Under the pieces are notes generated by a model. That model did no database searches. It was given only the letters and a program-made list of their open reading frames with translations, and was not told where the DNA came from. From Verrucomicrobiales bacterium (GTDB taxonomy: Bacteria > Verrucomicrobiota > Verrucomicrobiia > Limisphaerales > J093): DNA of 64,000 nt. Shown piece by piece: positions 17,061 to 26,062 of the stretch (position 1 is the first letter of the stretch; each line of letters starts with the position of its first letter). The position numbers and the translations under genes were made by a program. Location: contig JACKPW010000002.1 in NCBI GenBank assembly GCA_024233215.1, positions 434,001 to 498,000 on the forward strand, written 5' to 3'.

Positions 17061-18456
17061 CGTGAGTCGGGCTCGACCATAACAGGTCACTGGCGGGCTG
17101 GGAATCACCGCCCGATTCCCCCCATGAACCGAGCGACGGGGTCCGTCCTGCAGCTATTGGCGGCGCTCTCTCCGCCAACAGTGAGGACTGACCCCGGAGC
17201 GGCCATGGCGAAAAGGGGCTTGCCGCAAGCCTGCGCCCAATGCCGGACGGAAAGCCGGCGTTACGCCCTGGTTCGTTGAGAGGACTGCTGGAATCCACGC
17301 CCTTTACCGCTTCCGCCGCCAGCGTCCCCAGTCTTCGTTGGAGCGGCCGCAGGTCGCCGCCCGGCTCGGGATGGACCCGGTTGGAGAGGAGGAACCAGAA
17401 CGTCTGGGAAGTGGGGTCGATCCAAAGGCAGACGCCGGTGAAGCCGGTGTGGCCGAAGGAACCGATCGGAAAGACCTCGCCGCGCGGAGCGCTGAAGTCG
17501 GAATCGATGTCCCAGCCGAGGCCGCGTTGGACCCCCAGCCCTTCCGGTGTTTGAACCGTCGTCATCAGCCGGACGCTTTCCGGCTTGAGAAGCCGTGTCC
17601 CGTCCAGCGTGCCTTCGTTCAGGATCATGCGGGCGAATCGCGCCAGATCGGCCGCCGTGGTAAAGAGCCCGGCGTGTCCCGCGACCCCGCCCATCGCCTG
17701 TGCCTTGGAATCGTGCACGGTGCCCCGCAGGACTGTCGTACCGATGCGCTCCGTCGGCGCAATCCGCGCCCGCAACTCGTCCGAGGGCAGGAAGCCGGTA
17801 TCGACCATCTTCAACGGCCCGTAGATTTCCTCCCGGCAGAACCGGTCCAGCTTGCGTCCGGTGACGCGTTGGATGACCTCGCCCAGCAGGATGAAGTTCA
17901 GGTCGCTGTACTGAAACCGCGTGCCGGGAGGCTGCCGGAGCTTCTCCCGGCACAGGCGCCGCAAGGCGTCTTGGAAGTCATACCAGTCCGGTTCCGGACT
18001 CAGGCTCCGGTCAAGACCCGACGTGTGGGTACAGAGTTGGCGAAGGGTGATCGCCTCCTTCCCTCCGCCCGTGAACTCGGGGAGGTAGGTGGCGACGGTT
18101 GCATCGAGGTCCACCTGGCCGCGTTCGTGAAGCACCATCAACGCGGGCACCGTCGCCAGCACCTTGGTGAGGGAGGCCACATCGAAGATCGTGTCCTCCG
18201 TCATCGCCTCGATGGTCGGAAAGACGGAGCGGGAACCAAAGGCCCGGTGGTGACGGCTGCCCCGGCACTCGATCCACAACACCCCGCCGGGAATGGTGTG
18301 TTCGGCAATGGCCTGTTCAATCGCTTGGTCCATCGCGGCCAGGCAGTCGGGGGCAAGCCGGCTTTCACCCGCAGCGTGCAGGCTCAGGCATGGCAGGAAG
18401 CCCAGAACCAGGAGGAGCGCCAGACTGGATTCGCGGATTGGCGACGGGGATGGCAT
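17044..18456 (-). CDS. Secreted class C beta-lactamase-like serine hydrolase with repeat-derived tail
   Basis: 470 residues from ATG 18456; signal peptide ending at LSLHAA. Catalytic motifs: SLTK (SxxK), YSDLN (Tyr motif) and FGHTGFTG (HTG box). Such enzymes act on D-amino-acid peptides or esters in the periplasm. The recognisable domain ends near RRLGTLAAEAVKG. The last 75 or so residues (from PGRNAGFPSG) are low-quality, proline/serine-rich sequence encoded by the dispersed repeat at 17112-17204 and its flank. The original stop was therefore probably lost when the repeat arrived, and the gene now runs 17 nt into the following NAGPA gene. Next to a sugar phosphodiesterase, a role in recycling wall fragments is plausible but unproven. 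Confidence 0.82.
   Translation of the reverse strand: MPSPSPIRESSLALLLVLGFLPCLSLHAAGESRLAPDCLAAMDQAIEQAIAEHTIPGGVLWIECRGSRHHRAFGSRSVFPTIEAMTEDTIFDVASLTKVLATVPALMVLHERGQVDLDATVATYLPEFTGGGKEAITLRQLCTHTSGLDRSLSPEPDWYDFQDALRRLCREKLRQPPGTRFQYSDLNFILLGEVIQRVTGRKLDRFCREEIYGPLKMVDTGFLPSDELRARIAPTERIGTTVLRGTVHDSKAQAMGGVAGHAGLFTTAADLARFARMILNEGTLDGTRLLKPESVRLMTTVQTPEGLGVQRGLGWDIDSDFSAPRGEVFPIGSFGHTGFTGVCLWIDPTSQTFWFLLSNRVHPEPGGDLRPLQRRLGTLAAEAVKGVDSSSPLNEPGRNAGFPSGIGRRLAASPFSPWPLRGQSSLLAERAPPIAAGRTPSLGSWGESGGDSQPASDLLWSSPTHDEATN
17112..17204. repeat. Family-C dispersed repeat, copy 1 (58-bp core with 12-bp terminal inverted repeats)
   Basis: The core 17138-17195 is bounded by GGGGTCCGTCCT and AGGACTGACCCC (one mismatch) and contains a 7-bp hairpin stem TTGGCGG/CCGCCAA. 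A second copy lies in opposite orientation at 37613-37705; the two 93-bp stretches differ at about eight positions, flanks included. This copy is translated as part of the serine hydrolase tail. Confidence 0.85.
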
Positions 18457-18800
18457 CCCGGTCATGCCGGTGCGCGTGGCGCGAACGCCGGAAGTTCGGC
18501 AGCCGGCGGAGTCGGGTCGGAGTTCGCCACAACTCTTGATTTCAGACCGGGCATTGAGCATTGGGGATTGGCCATTGTTCCTCATTGTGCCTGGCCGGCG
18601 AAGTGCCCTGGTCGATCCTCGAGTTCCCGCAGCCTCACGGAGGGTCTGATCGGAGTTGGCCCTGCTGGCTGCAGCTGTCGACCAGCGGCTTTGCCCTCCG
18701 GATCGGATCGGCAGTCAATGCAAGATGGCAAGTGCTCAATGCTCAATGCTCAATCCTGGGTGGCGATGCGACGAGCAGTCCTCGCCTGCCGCGCGCGTGG
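18457..18800. repeat. 344-bp gap with inverted word-repeat (GAGCATTG type)
   Basis: Upstream region of the serine hydrolase. Bases 18551-18590 (GCATTGAGCATTGGGGATTG and onward) and 18733-18760 (GTGCTCAATGCTCAATGCTC and onward) are imperfect reverse complements made of a repeated 7-mer. The rest shows no open frame of quality and no RNA gene. Any promoter of the minus-strand operon should lie between 18457 and about 18550, but no convincing one is seen. Confidence 0.55.
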
Positions 18801-20717
18801 TCAGTGTTTCAGCCGGTAAAACCGGTGCGATTCCATGGGCTCGACCAGATATGGGCTTGTCGGATCATTGGACTCGTCGTTCCACGGTCCTTCCGGGACA
18901 TCGGCCCACTGCAAGGTGAAGCCCGCGGCCTCCCACGACAGCGACACTGCGGTTCCGTCGTGACCGACCTCGAGCCGGGCGGTGCGGGGCAACGGCTCGA
19001 TCCGGTTCAAGCCGAGGCCGAAGGTCATGTCGGGGCTGCGCGGGTTGTAGTTGTGCACCTCCACCGCCAGCACGTTTTCGCCTTCCACGAGATTCTGCAG
19101 GCCGTCCATCGGCACCGTGAAAGTCTCCACGCAATCCACGGTGGCGTTGCCCTCGCAGGCGTAGCCCGAAGCCAGGGTCGTGGCATCCCAGGTGGCCGGC
19201 ATGCGCAGGGTCTGAATCGGTTCCCCGTTCAGGTAGAACACGGCCCCGTCATCGATGTACCCCGCGAAGTTCAGCAGGCCGCCCTGATCGATGTGGGAGA
19301 GCGCGATGTGCTTGCGGAAGTAGTAGGTGATGTAAGGGAACCCGGTGCTGGAATCGCCGGGTACCTCGGTGCCTTTGGGTTGCACGTTGGGATTGTAGTT
19401 CGCATCGATCCAAAGCAATCCCGGTCCGGGGCCACCCCAGTCCGAATCGTCGTAGTCGAGCCCGGTCCAGGCCGTCCCGTTGGCGACCGTGGCGGGGGTC
19501 GCGTAAAGCCACTCGTTCGTGATCGCGAAGATCTCGTTCGTGGTGACGTAGTTGGTCGTGAACAGGCGGAGGATGGGGGAGACGTATCGCTCCGTGGCGC
19601 TGGCCGAGGCCGCGCGGAAATAATAGTCGGTCCAGGGGCTCAGTCCGGTGATCTGGACCTGATGGGTTGAAAGGAGTTCCGGCAGCACGCCCGTGGTGGA
19701 GCCGAGTTCGAGGGTGGTCCCGTATTCCACCTCGGTCGTCGCGGGTTCCACCGTGGTCCAGGTGATCCGGGCGGTGGTGTCGTCGGGTTCCGCCACGACA
19801 TCGTTGATGAAGCCCGGCACCGGTTTGGCATACACTCCCAAGTGGGCTCCCAAGGTCCGTTCATTGCCGGAGTCGGCCACGGCGCTGGATTTGCTCAATC
19901 GCACGGGAACGCCCGTGCTGTCCTCCATGACCAGCAGGGTGGAGCCGCCGCCGTCCATGTTGACCCCGTCCCAGGCGCCGAGCAGCAGCAGCCAGGCGGC
20001 CGTTTCATAGTAGTTGGCGCCGTTGCTGTAGCCCGGTTGGCGGCCGTCGATGCCCATCAGGTAGAGATGGCGGCCGTCTTCGGACACGCCATAGGCCGTG
20101 CGCGGATCCAGGTCCCGGGAACTCGGGTCCGACTCCAGGTTTTGTCCGGCGGCCACCAGCGCCCGGTTGCCGGACACCGCCGTCCAGACGCCGTCGAGAC
20201 TGGCGACCGGCCAGTTCTGCTGAATGACGGTGGCCTGGTTGCTTTCGTCAAAAAGAACCGCGGTCGAGTTGGCGGAACCGTCCTGGGTGGACACCACCAC
20301 GCCCTCGCTGATGAGCAACCCTTCCACGTCCATTGGAGAGCCCGGCGGTTGGTAGTACTGGCCTGGACCGAAGAAGTTGGCGCTGAGCGCCACCTGCAGA
20401 TGGTGGGTCGAGAGAAAATCGCTCGTGGTCAACCCGCCCACCTCCTGATAGCCGGGAATGGGATCCGGCAACGGGGGGGTCGTGAACAGCCGGATGTCCG
20501 GGTCCGTCAGGTCCACCCGAAACGCGTGCACCACCTGCAGGCGCGGAAAGTCCCCGCTGCCGGGCACGTTGGTGCTGACCGAGTAATCGATGCCCTTGAA
20601 GATGGGGGTCCACGGACCGACGACGGTGCCGGCCCGGGCCGGGGTGCCGGCGAGCGTGAATGCCAGCGCGAGCCCGGTGCCCGCGCGCCGCGCGAATCGT
20701 TGAAGGCGAACTGTCAT
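18801..20717 (-). CDS. Large secreted NAGPA-like protein with FN3, jelly-roll and FYRLK C-terminal module, copy 2
   Basis: 638 residues with a signal peptide ending near PARA. Residues about 30-300 form a phosphodiester glycosidase-like domain with VNMDGGGSTLLVMED, though the usual NGDYY box is altered to ALSANFFGPGQYY. Residues about 305-390 are a purple-acid-phosphatase-type fibronectin III domain (ARITWTTVEPATTEVEYG, then HQVQITGLSPWTDYYFRA). Residues about 400-575 form a beta-sandwich of the galactose-binding type (YYFRKHIAL, FYLNGEPI, LAVEVHNYNPRSPD). The final 60 residues match the end of the 13815-14744 protein (LSWEAAG to FYRLKH). It is probably a surface-attached enzyme acting on a polysaccharide or teichoic-acid-like polymer. 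Confidence 0.78.
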   Translation of the reverse strand: MTVRLQRFARRAGTGLALAFTLAGTPARAGTVVGPWTPIFKGIDYSVSTNVPGSGDFPRLQVVHAFRVDLTDPDIRLFTTPPLPDPIPGYQEVGGLTTSDFLSTHHLQVALSANFFGPGQYYQPPGSPMDVEGLLISEGVVVSTQDGSANSTAVLFDESNQATVIQQNWPVASLDGVWTAVSGNRALVAAGQNLESDPSSRDLDPRTAYGVSEDGRHLYLMGIDGRQPGYSNGANYYETAAWLLLLGAWDGVNMDGGGSTLLVMEDSTGVPVRLSKSSAVADSGNERTLGAHLGVYAKPVPGFINDVVAEPDDTTARITWTTVEPATTEVEYGTTLELGSTTGVLPELLSTHQVQITGLSPWTDYYFRAASASATERYVSPILRLFTTNYVTTNEIFAITNEWLYATPATVANGTAWTGLDYDDSDWGGPGPGLLWIDANYNPNVQPKGTEVPGDSSTGFPYITYYFRKHIALSHIDQGGLLNFAGYIDDGAVFYLNGEPIQTLRMPATWDATTLASGYACEGNATVDCVETFTVPMDGLQNLVEGENVLAVEVHNYNPRSPDMTFGLGLNRIEPLPRTARLEVGHDGTAVSLSWEAAGFTLQWADVPEGPWNDESNDPTSPYLVEPMESHRFYRLKH

Positions 20718-20769
20718 GGTTTCCTGGGGTCGGTGAAAAGAACGGCTGCCACGGAGTCCGGGGGGCTGG

Positions 20770-21432
20770 CTAGAAGATGCCGCGTGGCAGGGAGAAGACG
20801 ACGTTGCTCAGGCCGAGGGAGAGGCCGGTGCTGATCTGGGCGCGCAACGCCATCGTGTTGACCTGGTGCACACTGCCGTCCGCGTAGGCGAGGTTGCCGT
20901 TGCGGACATGGATCGTCTCGTCCCAGGCCGCGTCGATGGACGATCCCATGAACTTGCTCCACTTGAGATCGAAACCGCCGTTGCCACCCGTAACATTGCG
21001 GTCGCCCAGCAGGATGGTCTGCGGGCGATACTCGCTCGCGGTGGTCCCCACGAAGTAACTGACATTCCGGTCGCCCTCGGCCGAGGTCCAGTTCGTGGCC
21101 ACCAACCGGTCCTTGTCCGCCGGACAACGCAGGATCTCCGGTTGTTCGAGTTCGTTGGAACAAAGCCTGAAGTGGTCGGTCCAGTCCGCTGAATCCGAAC
21201 TGCCACCCGCCGCCGTCGTCAGGTTCCAGGGATACTTGTCACCGTTGTCCCCCGCCCACATCTTGAAGGCGAGACTGACCTGCTTCAACTGGCTGACGCA
21301 GGCGATGCGCCGGGCCTTCGCCTTGCTGGCGGACAGGGCGGGAAGGAGCAGCCCCGCCAGGATCGCAATGATCGCGATCACCACGAGCAGCTCAATCAAC
21401 GTAAAAGCGTCTCTTTTCCATCTCATAACCAA
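20770..21432 (-). CDS. Pseudopilin-like protein with prepilin cleavage motif
   Basis: 220 residues. The N terminus RDAFTLIELLVVIAIIAIL is a type IV prepilin/pseudopilin signal, cleaved before Phe by a prepilin peptidase, followed by LPALSASKAKARRIACVSQL, which is common in planctomycete and verrucomicrobial proteins. Near the C terminus, HVRNGNLAYADGSVH is the H-x9-DG motif of this expanded family. They are exported by a type II/type IV pilus-like machine; individual roles are unknown. ATG 21432 and ATG 21426 are both possible starts. It lies 52 nt upstream of the copy-2 NAGPA protein and may share its transcript. Confidence 0.88.
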   Translation of the reverse strand: MVMRWKRDAFTLIELLVVIAIIAILAGLLLPALSASKAKARRIACVSQLKQVSLAFKMWAGDNGDKYPWNLTTAAGGSSDSADWTDHFRLCSNELEQPEILRCPADKDRLVATNWTSAEGDRNVSYFVGTTASEYRPQTILLGDRNVTGGNGGFDLKWSKFMGSSIDAAWDETIHVRNGNLAYADGSVHQVNTMALRAQISTGLSLGLSNVVFSLPRGIF

Positions 21433-21600
21433 GATTGCCGGCCGGTGCGCCTGATCATCGAAGACGGTCCCGGACGGAATCCGGTTACTCCCATCCCCGA
21501 CACGGTCCCGCCAAGTCGGCTCGCCGGGGCCCGGGATCGTGACGACGTGTGCGTGGTTGCTAGCAAGCAGAATCCGTACCAGAGCGCAAACCCTTTTGCA

Positions 21601-23208
21601 TCAGCGTTCCCGCACTAGGTACAGGGAGTCCCGATCAAACCAGGCCTCACCGGCCGAGGCCCGGAGCTCGCAAATCAACCGGACCTCCTCCTCCGCCTCC
21701 GTCGCTTCAAACCGGATTTCCAACGGTTTCCAGCCGGTCGTTCCCGTCAGTTCTCCCGAGATTTCCTCGCGACCGGCCACCCGCAAGCCGGCGCCGTGGT
21801 GTTTGCCGAAGGGCAGTGCGACCACCCCCACCGCCCGGGCCCGGCCCTGGAACCGGTAGCATCCCGGTTTCAGTCTCAAGGTCGTTCGCCACGACGCAGC
21901 CGTGCGGTCACCGGCCACGATGCGCAGGATGCGCCGGGAATCCGGGGCCCGGCCCGCGCTCAGGGAACCGTTTGCCGGCGGGTTGAATGCCGTCCAGCCG
22001 TCCAGCGAAGCGGTGCCTTCCTCGAATGTCGGGGGTCCGGCCCGGTTCACGTTCAACTGGGTTTCCAGCCAGCGTTCCCGGGCCACAATCTGCCCGCCCA
22101 GGGCGGTGGCTTGCTGCTCCAACTCCGCGAATGTGCCGGCGTCGAGTCCGGGTTGCAGTTCCTTCAACCGCGCGTTGACGCGTCCGATGATTCGCTCCGA
22201 ATCGAACACTTCTTCAAACAGCGCCCGAAAGGTCGCCTCGTATTGCGCGCCTCCTTCCGGGGTCTCGAGAACCGCCCGCGCCACCAATCCGGACATGTCC
22301 GCCCGCCACGGCGCGTCCGCCTTCGCAAACACCTGGTCCATGCCCGAAGGCAGGAACACAATCCGGTCGGCGACCGGGTCGTGGTAGACGCGAAAGTTGT
22401 TTTGGCCGAGGCAATAGCCGTCCCAGTGTCCCAGCATCAGTTCCATGGCCATGAACCGCAGGAACCGCGGGACGTCGAGGGTGGCCTGCAGGCGTTGCCA
22501 GCGACGGTCCAGGTCCGGTTCGCGCGTCGCGGCCGCCAGGCGTTGCAGTTCCGCCTGGTCGTCCCCCGGTTCTCCCGCCAGGTCGCGATCCATGCGTTGA
22601 TCGATGTCGTGCCCTGCGTCGTCGTCGTAGAGGTTTCCCTCTCCGGACGCGAAGTGGCGCCGGACGAAGTCGCGCGTGCAGCCCTCCTTGACGACGTAGA
22701 GTCCCAGCGTCCGGTCGTTCAGCCGGACCCACGCATGGGTGACCCGCGGAGCCGGTACGCCCGCGGCCAGGAACAGCTCGGTGGCGATCTGTTCCCGGAG
22801 ATAACTGGTGTCGTGGGCCGAGTTGTTCAGGTGGATCTTCGTCAGCCCCGCCACGGTGCGATCCGGAGCGTACTTGGTGAAGTTGACGGTGAAGCTGGGT
22901 TTCTCATCGATGGGCTGGAAGCTCCCGTGGCCCTTCAACTTGATGGCGGTGTTCTCAGCCACCCGGTCCAAGGCGTGAACGGTCGCGGGCACATACTGCT
23001 TCGCGTCGGACCGGAGCTTCTCCACGTTGCGCGCGCTCAACTCGATTGCGACCGGCCACACGGCACGCGCGGTGAACGGGTCCTCCGCCTCCATGCCTTG
23101 CGCGTGGGTGTCTGACCCGAGTAGCCCGCGCAGGCACACAACCAGCGCCAGCAGCCAGGAGCCCGGTCGCGGACCGGATGCCCGGGCGTCTCGATGCGGC
23201 GATGTCAC
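21601..23208 (-). CDS. CotH-type protein kinase family protein, secreted
   Basis: 535 residues. The start is GTG 23208, which overlaps the TGA of the upstream NAGPA gene as GTGA and implies translational coupling; a more upstream start would overlap by over 50 nt. Signal peptide through SDTHAQ. The CotH kinase domain shows AIKLKGHGSF, the catalytic-loop region LMLGHWDGYCLGQNNFRVYH and LPSGMDQVFA, matching the atypical secreted kinases first studied on spore coat proteins. A C-terminal carbohydrate-binding-like beta-sandwich follows (about residues 390-535, GWTAFNPPANGSLS to AWFDRDSLYLV). Proposed role: phosphorylation of a surface protein or glycan outside the cytoplasm. Confidence 0.85.
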   Translation of the reverse strand: MTSPHRDARASGPRPGSWLLALVVCLRGLLGSDTHAQGMEAEDPFTARAVWPVAIELSARNVEKLRSDAKQYVPATVHALDRVAENTAIKLKGHGSFQPIDEKPSFTVNFTKYAPDRTVAGLTKIHLNNSAHDTSYLREQIATELFLAAGVPAPRVTHAWVRLNDRTLGLYVVKEGCTRDFVRRHFASGEGNLYDDDAGHDIDQRMDRDLAGEPGDDQAELQRLAAATREPDLDRRWQRLQATLDVPRFLRFMAMELMLGHWDGYCLGQNNFRVYHDPVADRIVFLPSGMDQVFAKADAPWRADMSGLVARAVLETPEGGAQYEATFRALFEEVFDSERIIGRVNARLKELQPGLDAGTFAELEQQATALGGQIVARERWLETQLNVNRAGPPTFEEGTASLDGWTAFNPPANGSLSAGRAPDSRRILRIVAGDRTAASWRTTLRLKPGCYRFQGRARAVGVVALPFGKHHGAGLRVAGREEISGELTGTTGWKPLEIRFEATEAEEEVRLICELRASAGEAWFDRDSLYLVRER

Positions 23209-24434
23209 GGCGTCGGTGTTTCGGCGGGTTGGGACGGGGACCCGGACTTCCGGCAAATCACGAGGGAATTCGCCACGTCCCGTTCATACCCGTCACACAG
23301 GAAGTTCCGGATCTTGCCGTCAAACCAGAGGGTGGACGAACCCCCGCCATCGAGGTTCATGGCCTCCCGGCACCCGAGCCGGACGAGGTAGGCCGCGAGT
23401 TCCTCGAGGGTCATGCCTTCCGCCACGCCAAGCTGGCGCCCATCCACCGTGACCAGGAGGAAGTCGGCGTCGTCCCAGCCGATGGCGGCCCGGGGGTGAC
23501 GTTCCTTCATTGAGCTGAACTCATACGATTGTGAATCCGGCACCTCGATGCGCAGCCGCCGGCCGTTCCGCACCAGTAACGGTCCCCCGCTGATCGCGGT
23601 CCGGGCGCCTTCCAGGTTCGGGACGGTGGCGGTGGAGAAAATCAGTTCCGATTCCGGCGCCAGCGGCGGCATCTTCCCGGCCGCCCCCGGTCCCACCGAA
23701 AGCACCACGGCGTCCGCCGGAACCGGGGTGTTGCCCGTATCCCGCACCTCGCGCACGCGGGCCCGATACGTCCGGCCCGGCCCCGGCAGCGCTCCGTCCG
23801 GCGCGTCGAGCAGATCGAGAACGAACTCCCGCCCGTCACGGGTCCGGGTCGAGGGACCGATGGCCGGGGTGTACAGCGTGACGCGATCCGCCGGCCGACT
23901 TTCGTTCCATCCCAGGGAGGTGGACGACCCGTCCGGCCAGGTGACCTGCAGCTCGGACTGGACGATTCCCGCGTGAGGTTCGCCGTCCCGGTCAATCCAG
24001 ATGGCAGGCCCACCGTCCGGCGCGCTGAGCAACTCGCCGTCCACAATTTGCAGCCCTCGCGGGTCGCCCGCATACGGACCCTGACGCTGGTAGTAATCGC
24101 CGTTGATCGCGGCCACCGGCGTGCCCGTCGTGTTGGTGAGTGCCAGTTGCGCCGTCACCGGCGTGAGCCCGATCGCCCGTCCTGCCGCGTGCCTCGACGT
24201 CAGTTCATACGCCCCGTTCCTCCGCGGCACCCGGACCACGTGGACCGACCACAGTTCCGATGCCTCCCGGTACTGTTCGTAACGGATCCCTCCGGCGGCT
24301 TCCAGGGCGGCCTCGGGCACGGGCCTTCGCTTGGTGGCGACCAGGACCACCCCCAGGCCGGCCGCCAGACATGCCAGGACGAAGGCGATCGTGGCCCAGC
24401 GCGGCAGGCTGTTGTTCCCGTTGTTGTTGTTCAT
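23205..24434 (-). CDS. Phosphodiester glycosidase (NAGPA-like) family protein, copy 3, membrane-anchored
   Basis: 409 residues starting MNNNNGNNSLPRW, with one N-terminal transmembrane segment (ATIAFVLACLAAGLGVVLVA) and no clear cleavage site, so it is probably anchored. Conserved boxes are VAAINGDYYQRQGP, DPRGLQIVDGEL, AISGGPLLVRNG and EAMNLDGGGSSTLWFDG, followed by the terminal GYERDVANSLVICRK. The layout is nearly the same as in the 15909-17060 protein. The stop codon overlaps the CotH start by 4 nt, tying a sugar-phosphodiester enzyme to a secreted kinase that could make phosphorylated surface material. Confidence 0.86.
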   Translation of the reverse strand: MNNNNGNNSLPRWATIAFVLACLAAGLGVVLVATKRRPVPEAALEAAGGIRYEQYREASELWSVHVVRVPRRNGAYELTSRHAAGRAIGLTPVTAQLALTNTTGTPVAAINGDYYQRQGPYAGDPRGLQIVDGELLSAPDGGPAIWIDRDGEPHAGIVQSELQVTWPDGSSTSLGWNESRPADRVTLYTPAIGPSTRTRDGREFVLDLLDAPDGALPGPGRTYRARVREVRDTGNTPVPADAVVLSVGPGAAGKMPPLAPESELIFSTATVPNLEGARTAISGGPLLVRNGRRLRIEVPDSQSYEFSSMKERHPRAAIGWDDADFLLVTVDGRQLGVAEGMTLEELAAYLVRLGCREAMNLDGGGSSTLWFDGKIRNFLCDGYERDVANSLVICRKSGSPSQPAETPTP

Positions 24435-24661
24435 GCCCGATGGATTCCGACGCGGTTGCGGGACCGACGACCGATCGGACTCCGAGTGTCCGGGGCAGGT
24501 CCTCGTCCGGATGGGGTGTCGCACGTCATGATGCCACCCTGTCCGCAAAACGGCCGAAGGTCAAAGCGTTTGAAGTTGCCGTGTCCTGGAGGGACGGTGG
24601 GCATACTCGTCGTCACGCTTCTCGTCGGGCGTGGGGAGGGTGCTGTCGAACTCGTGCGCTA

Positions 24662-26062
24662 TCACGGTGCGGCCGGCCGCCCCGACGGTCCGTTTCTCGC
24701 TTCCTCGCGGTACGTTCGCGCGAGGGCCTCGTGGGCTGCGTGTCCCTGCAGCAGGCGGTTGTTGCCGTTTTCCCCATAGACGGCAACGACCTCGTAGCCG
24801 CGGCCCTCGATCGCGAGATCCAGCAGGTCCTCCGCGGAAAACGTGGGGCGGCCCACGCGGGAAGTGAGCGGAAACTCCAGCCCGCCCACCCCGTGGAAGC
24901 CGCGGTAGATCACCTCGGTGCAGACCAGTCGGTCCGACCGGTTGAAGTCGAACTCGAAGTCGTAGCCCTTTCCCTCATGTTCGATGGCACGTTCCAGGGC
25001 GAGCCCCAGTGCGGTCGGGGACAGGCGCGGCCGGACCACGGCGAACGCATCGACCCGGAGCGTCTCGGTCAGCAGCCGCAACCGGACCCCATCCTTGCGC
25101 GCCTCGAGCACGCGGACCCGGCCGGCGCTTCGTTGCCACCGTTCCCCGGACAGGGGCACGCCGAGTTCCCTCAGTTCACGACGACTGCCAAGGTAAAGCG
25201 CCCCGTGCGGCCAGTAGCCGGGCAGGAACAGGTTGCTCACCGCGTCGTCGTGCCGGGTCACGAGGGCGTCCCCCGGCCGGAGCAACCGCCGCGTCGCCCG
25301 GACAACCTGCGGCGTGACGCGCTTCTCGTGGAGCGGGTTCTTCAGCTCCGCGATGAACCGTCCCGAAGCCTCGAAGAGGGCGAAGGAGACCTGGTTCAGG
25401 GTGGATTTCCGGCGGCGCCCCAGGCTGTGGAGCCAGTAGCGCAGGCGGTTGCGCGCCTCCACGCGACGGCTGAAGCGGATGGCTTCGGGATGCTCCTCCG
25501 CCAACAGCGCCACAACCCCTCCCACAACGGGGCAGGAGGCGAGTCCCCGGATCGCGTCCATGTGGTCACGAGCGAATTCCACGGCCTGCTGAAAACGCCA
25601 GCGGTTGCGGAGACTGGTCACCGACTTGTAGACGGACGAGAACTGTTTGCGCGGGATTCCGTAGCGCGGTTCGGCCTCGTCGAGCTTGCGCCACACCACC
25701 TTGGATTGCGCGAAGTGATCGACGAGGTACCTGGCCGAGCGTACCAGCAGACAGGCCGCGCAGAAGGCGATCGTGAAGACGCGCAGATGCAGGTCTCGGG
25801 GCAGGTCGCCGGCGTCCAGCACCGGTTCGAGTTCGGTGATGGTCTCGTGAAGCGCTGCGCGGATGCCGAGGTAGCGGGCGAAGACGCTCCTTACGCGTTC
25901 GTCCTCATCCGCGGTGAAGTAGCCGCGTTCGGCCGCCCGGGCCGCGTCCCCGGTTTCCCGGCGGAACCCGGCGGTTTGTGGCAGGGCCACCGCCAAGGAA
26001 TCCAGCGCCCGGGCACTTCGCACGATGATGGAGTGGATGTCCGGCATACCTTGTGGGTTCAT
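24662..26062 (-). CDS. YiiX/YebB-like NlpC/P60 superfamily protein
   Basis: 466 residues from Met 26062 (MNPQGMPDIHS; Met 26047 is possible). The N-terminal 250 residues are helical, charged and not assigned. The C-terminal part is a circularly permuted papain-like domain: LLRPGDALVTRHDD, then FLPGYWPHGALYLGS with the catalytic His, and RLVCTEVIYRGF with the catalytic Cys. Such proteins are amidases or lipid-modifying enzymes. No signal peptide is obvious, unlike the genes just downstream. About 214 bp of unusually AT-rich sequence lies upstream and probably holds its promoter. Confidence 0.72.
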   Translation of the reverse strand: MNPQGMPDIHSIIVRSARALDSLAVALPQTAGFRRETGDAARAAERGYFTADEDERVRSVFARYLGIRAALHETITELEPVLDAGDLPRDLHLRVFTIAFCAACLLVRSARYLVDHFAQSKVVWRKLDEAEPRYGIPRKQFSSVYKSVTSLRNRWRFQQAVEFARDHMDAIRGLASCPVVGGVVALLAEEHPEAIRFSRRVEARNRLRYWLHSLGRRRKSTLNQVSFALFEASGRFIAELKNPLHEKRVTPQVVRATRRLLRPGDALVTRHDDAVSNLFLPGYWPHGALYLGSRRELRELGVPLSGERWQRSAGRVRVLEARKDGVRLRLLTETLRVDAFAVVRPRLSPTALGLALERAIEHEGKGYDFEFDFNRSDRLVCTEVIYRGFHGVGGLEFPLTSRVGRPTFSAEDLLDLAIEGRGYEVVAVYGENGNNRLLQGHAAHEALARTYREEARNGPSGRPAAP

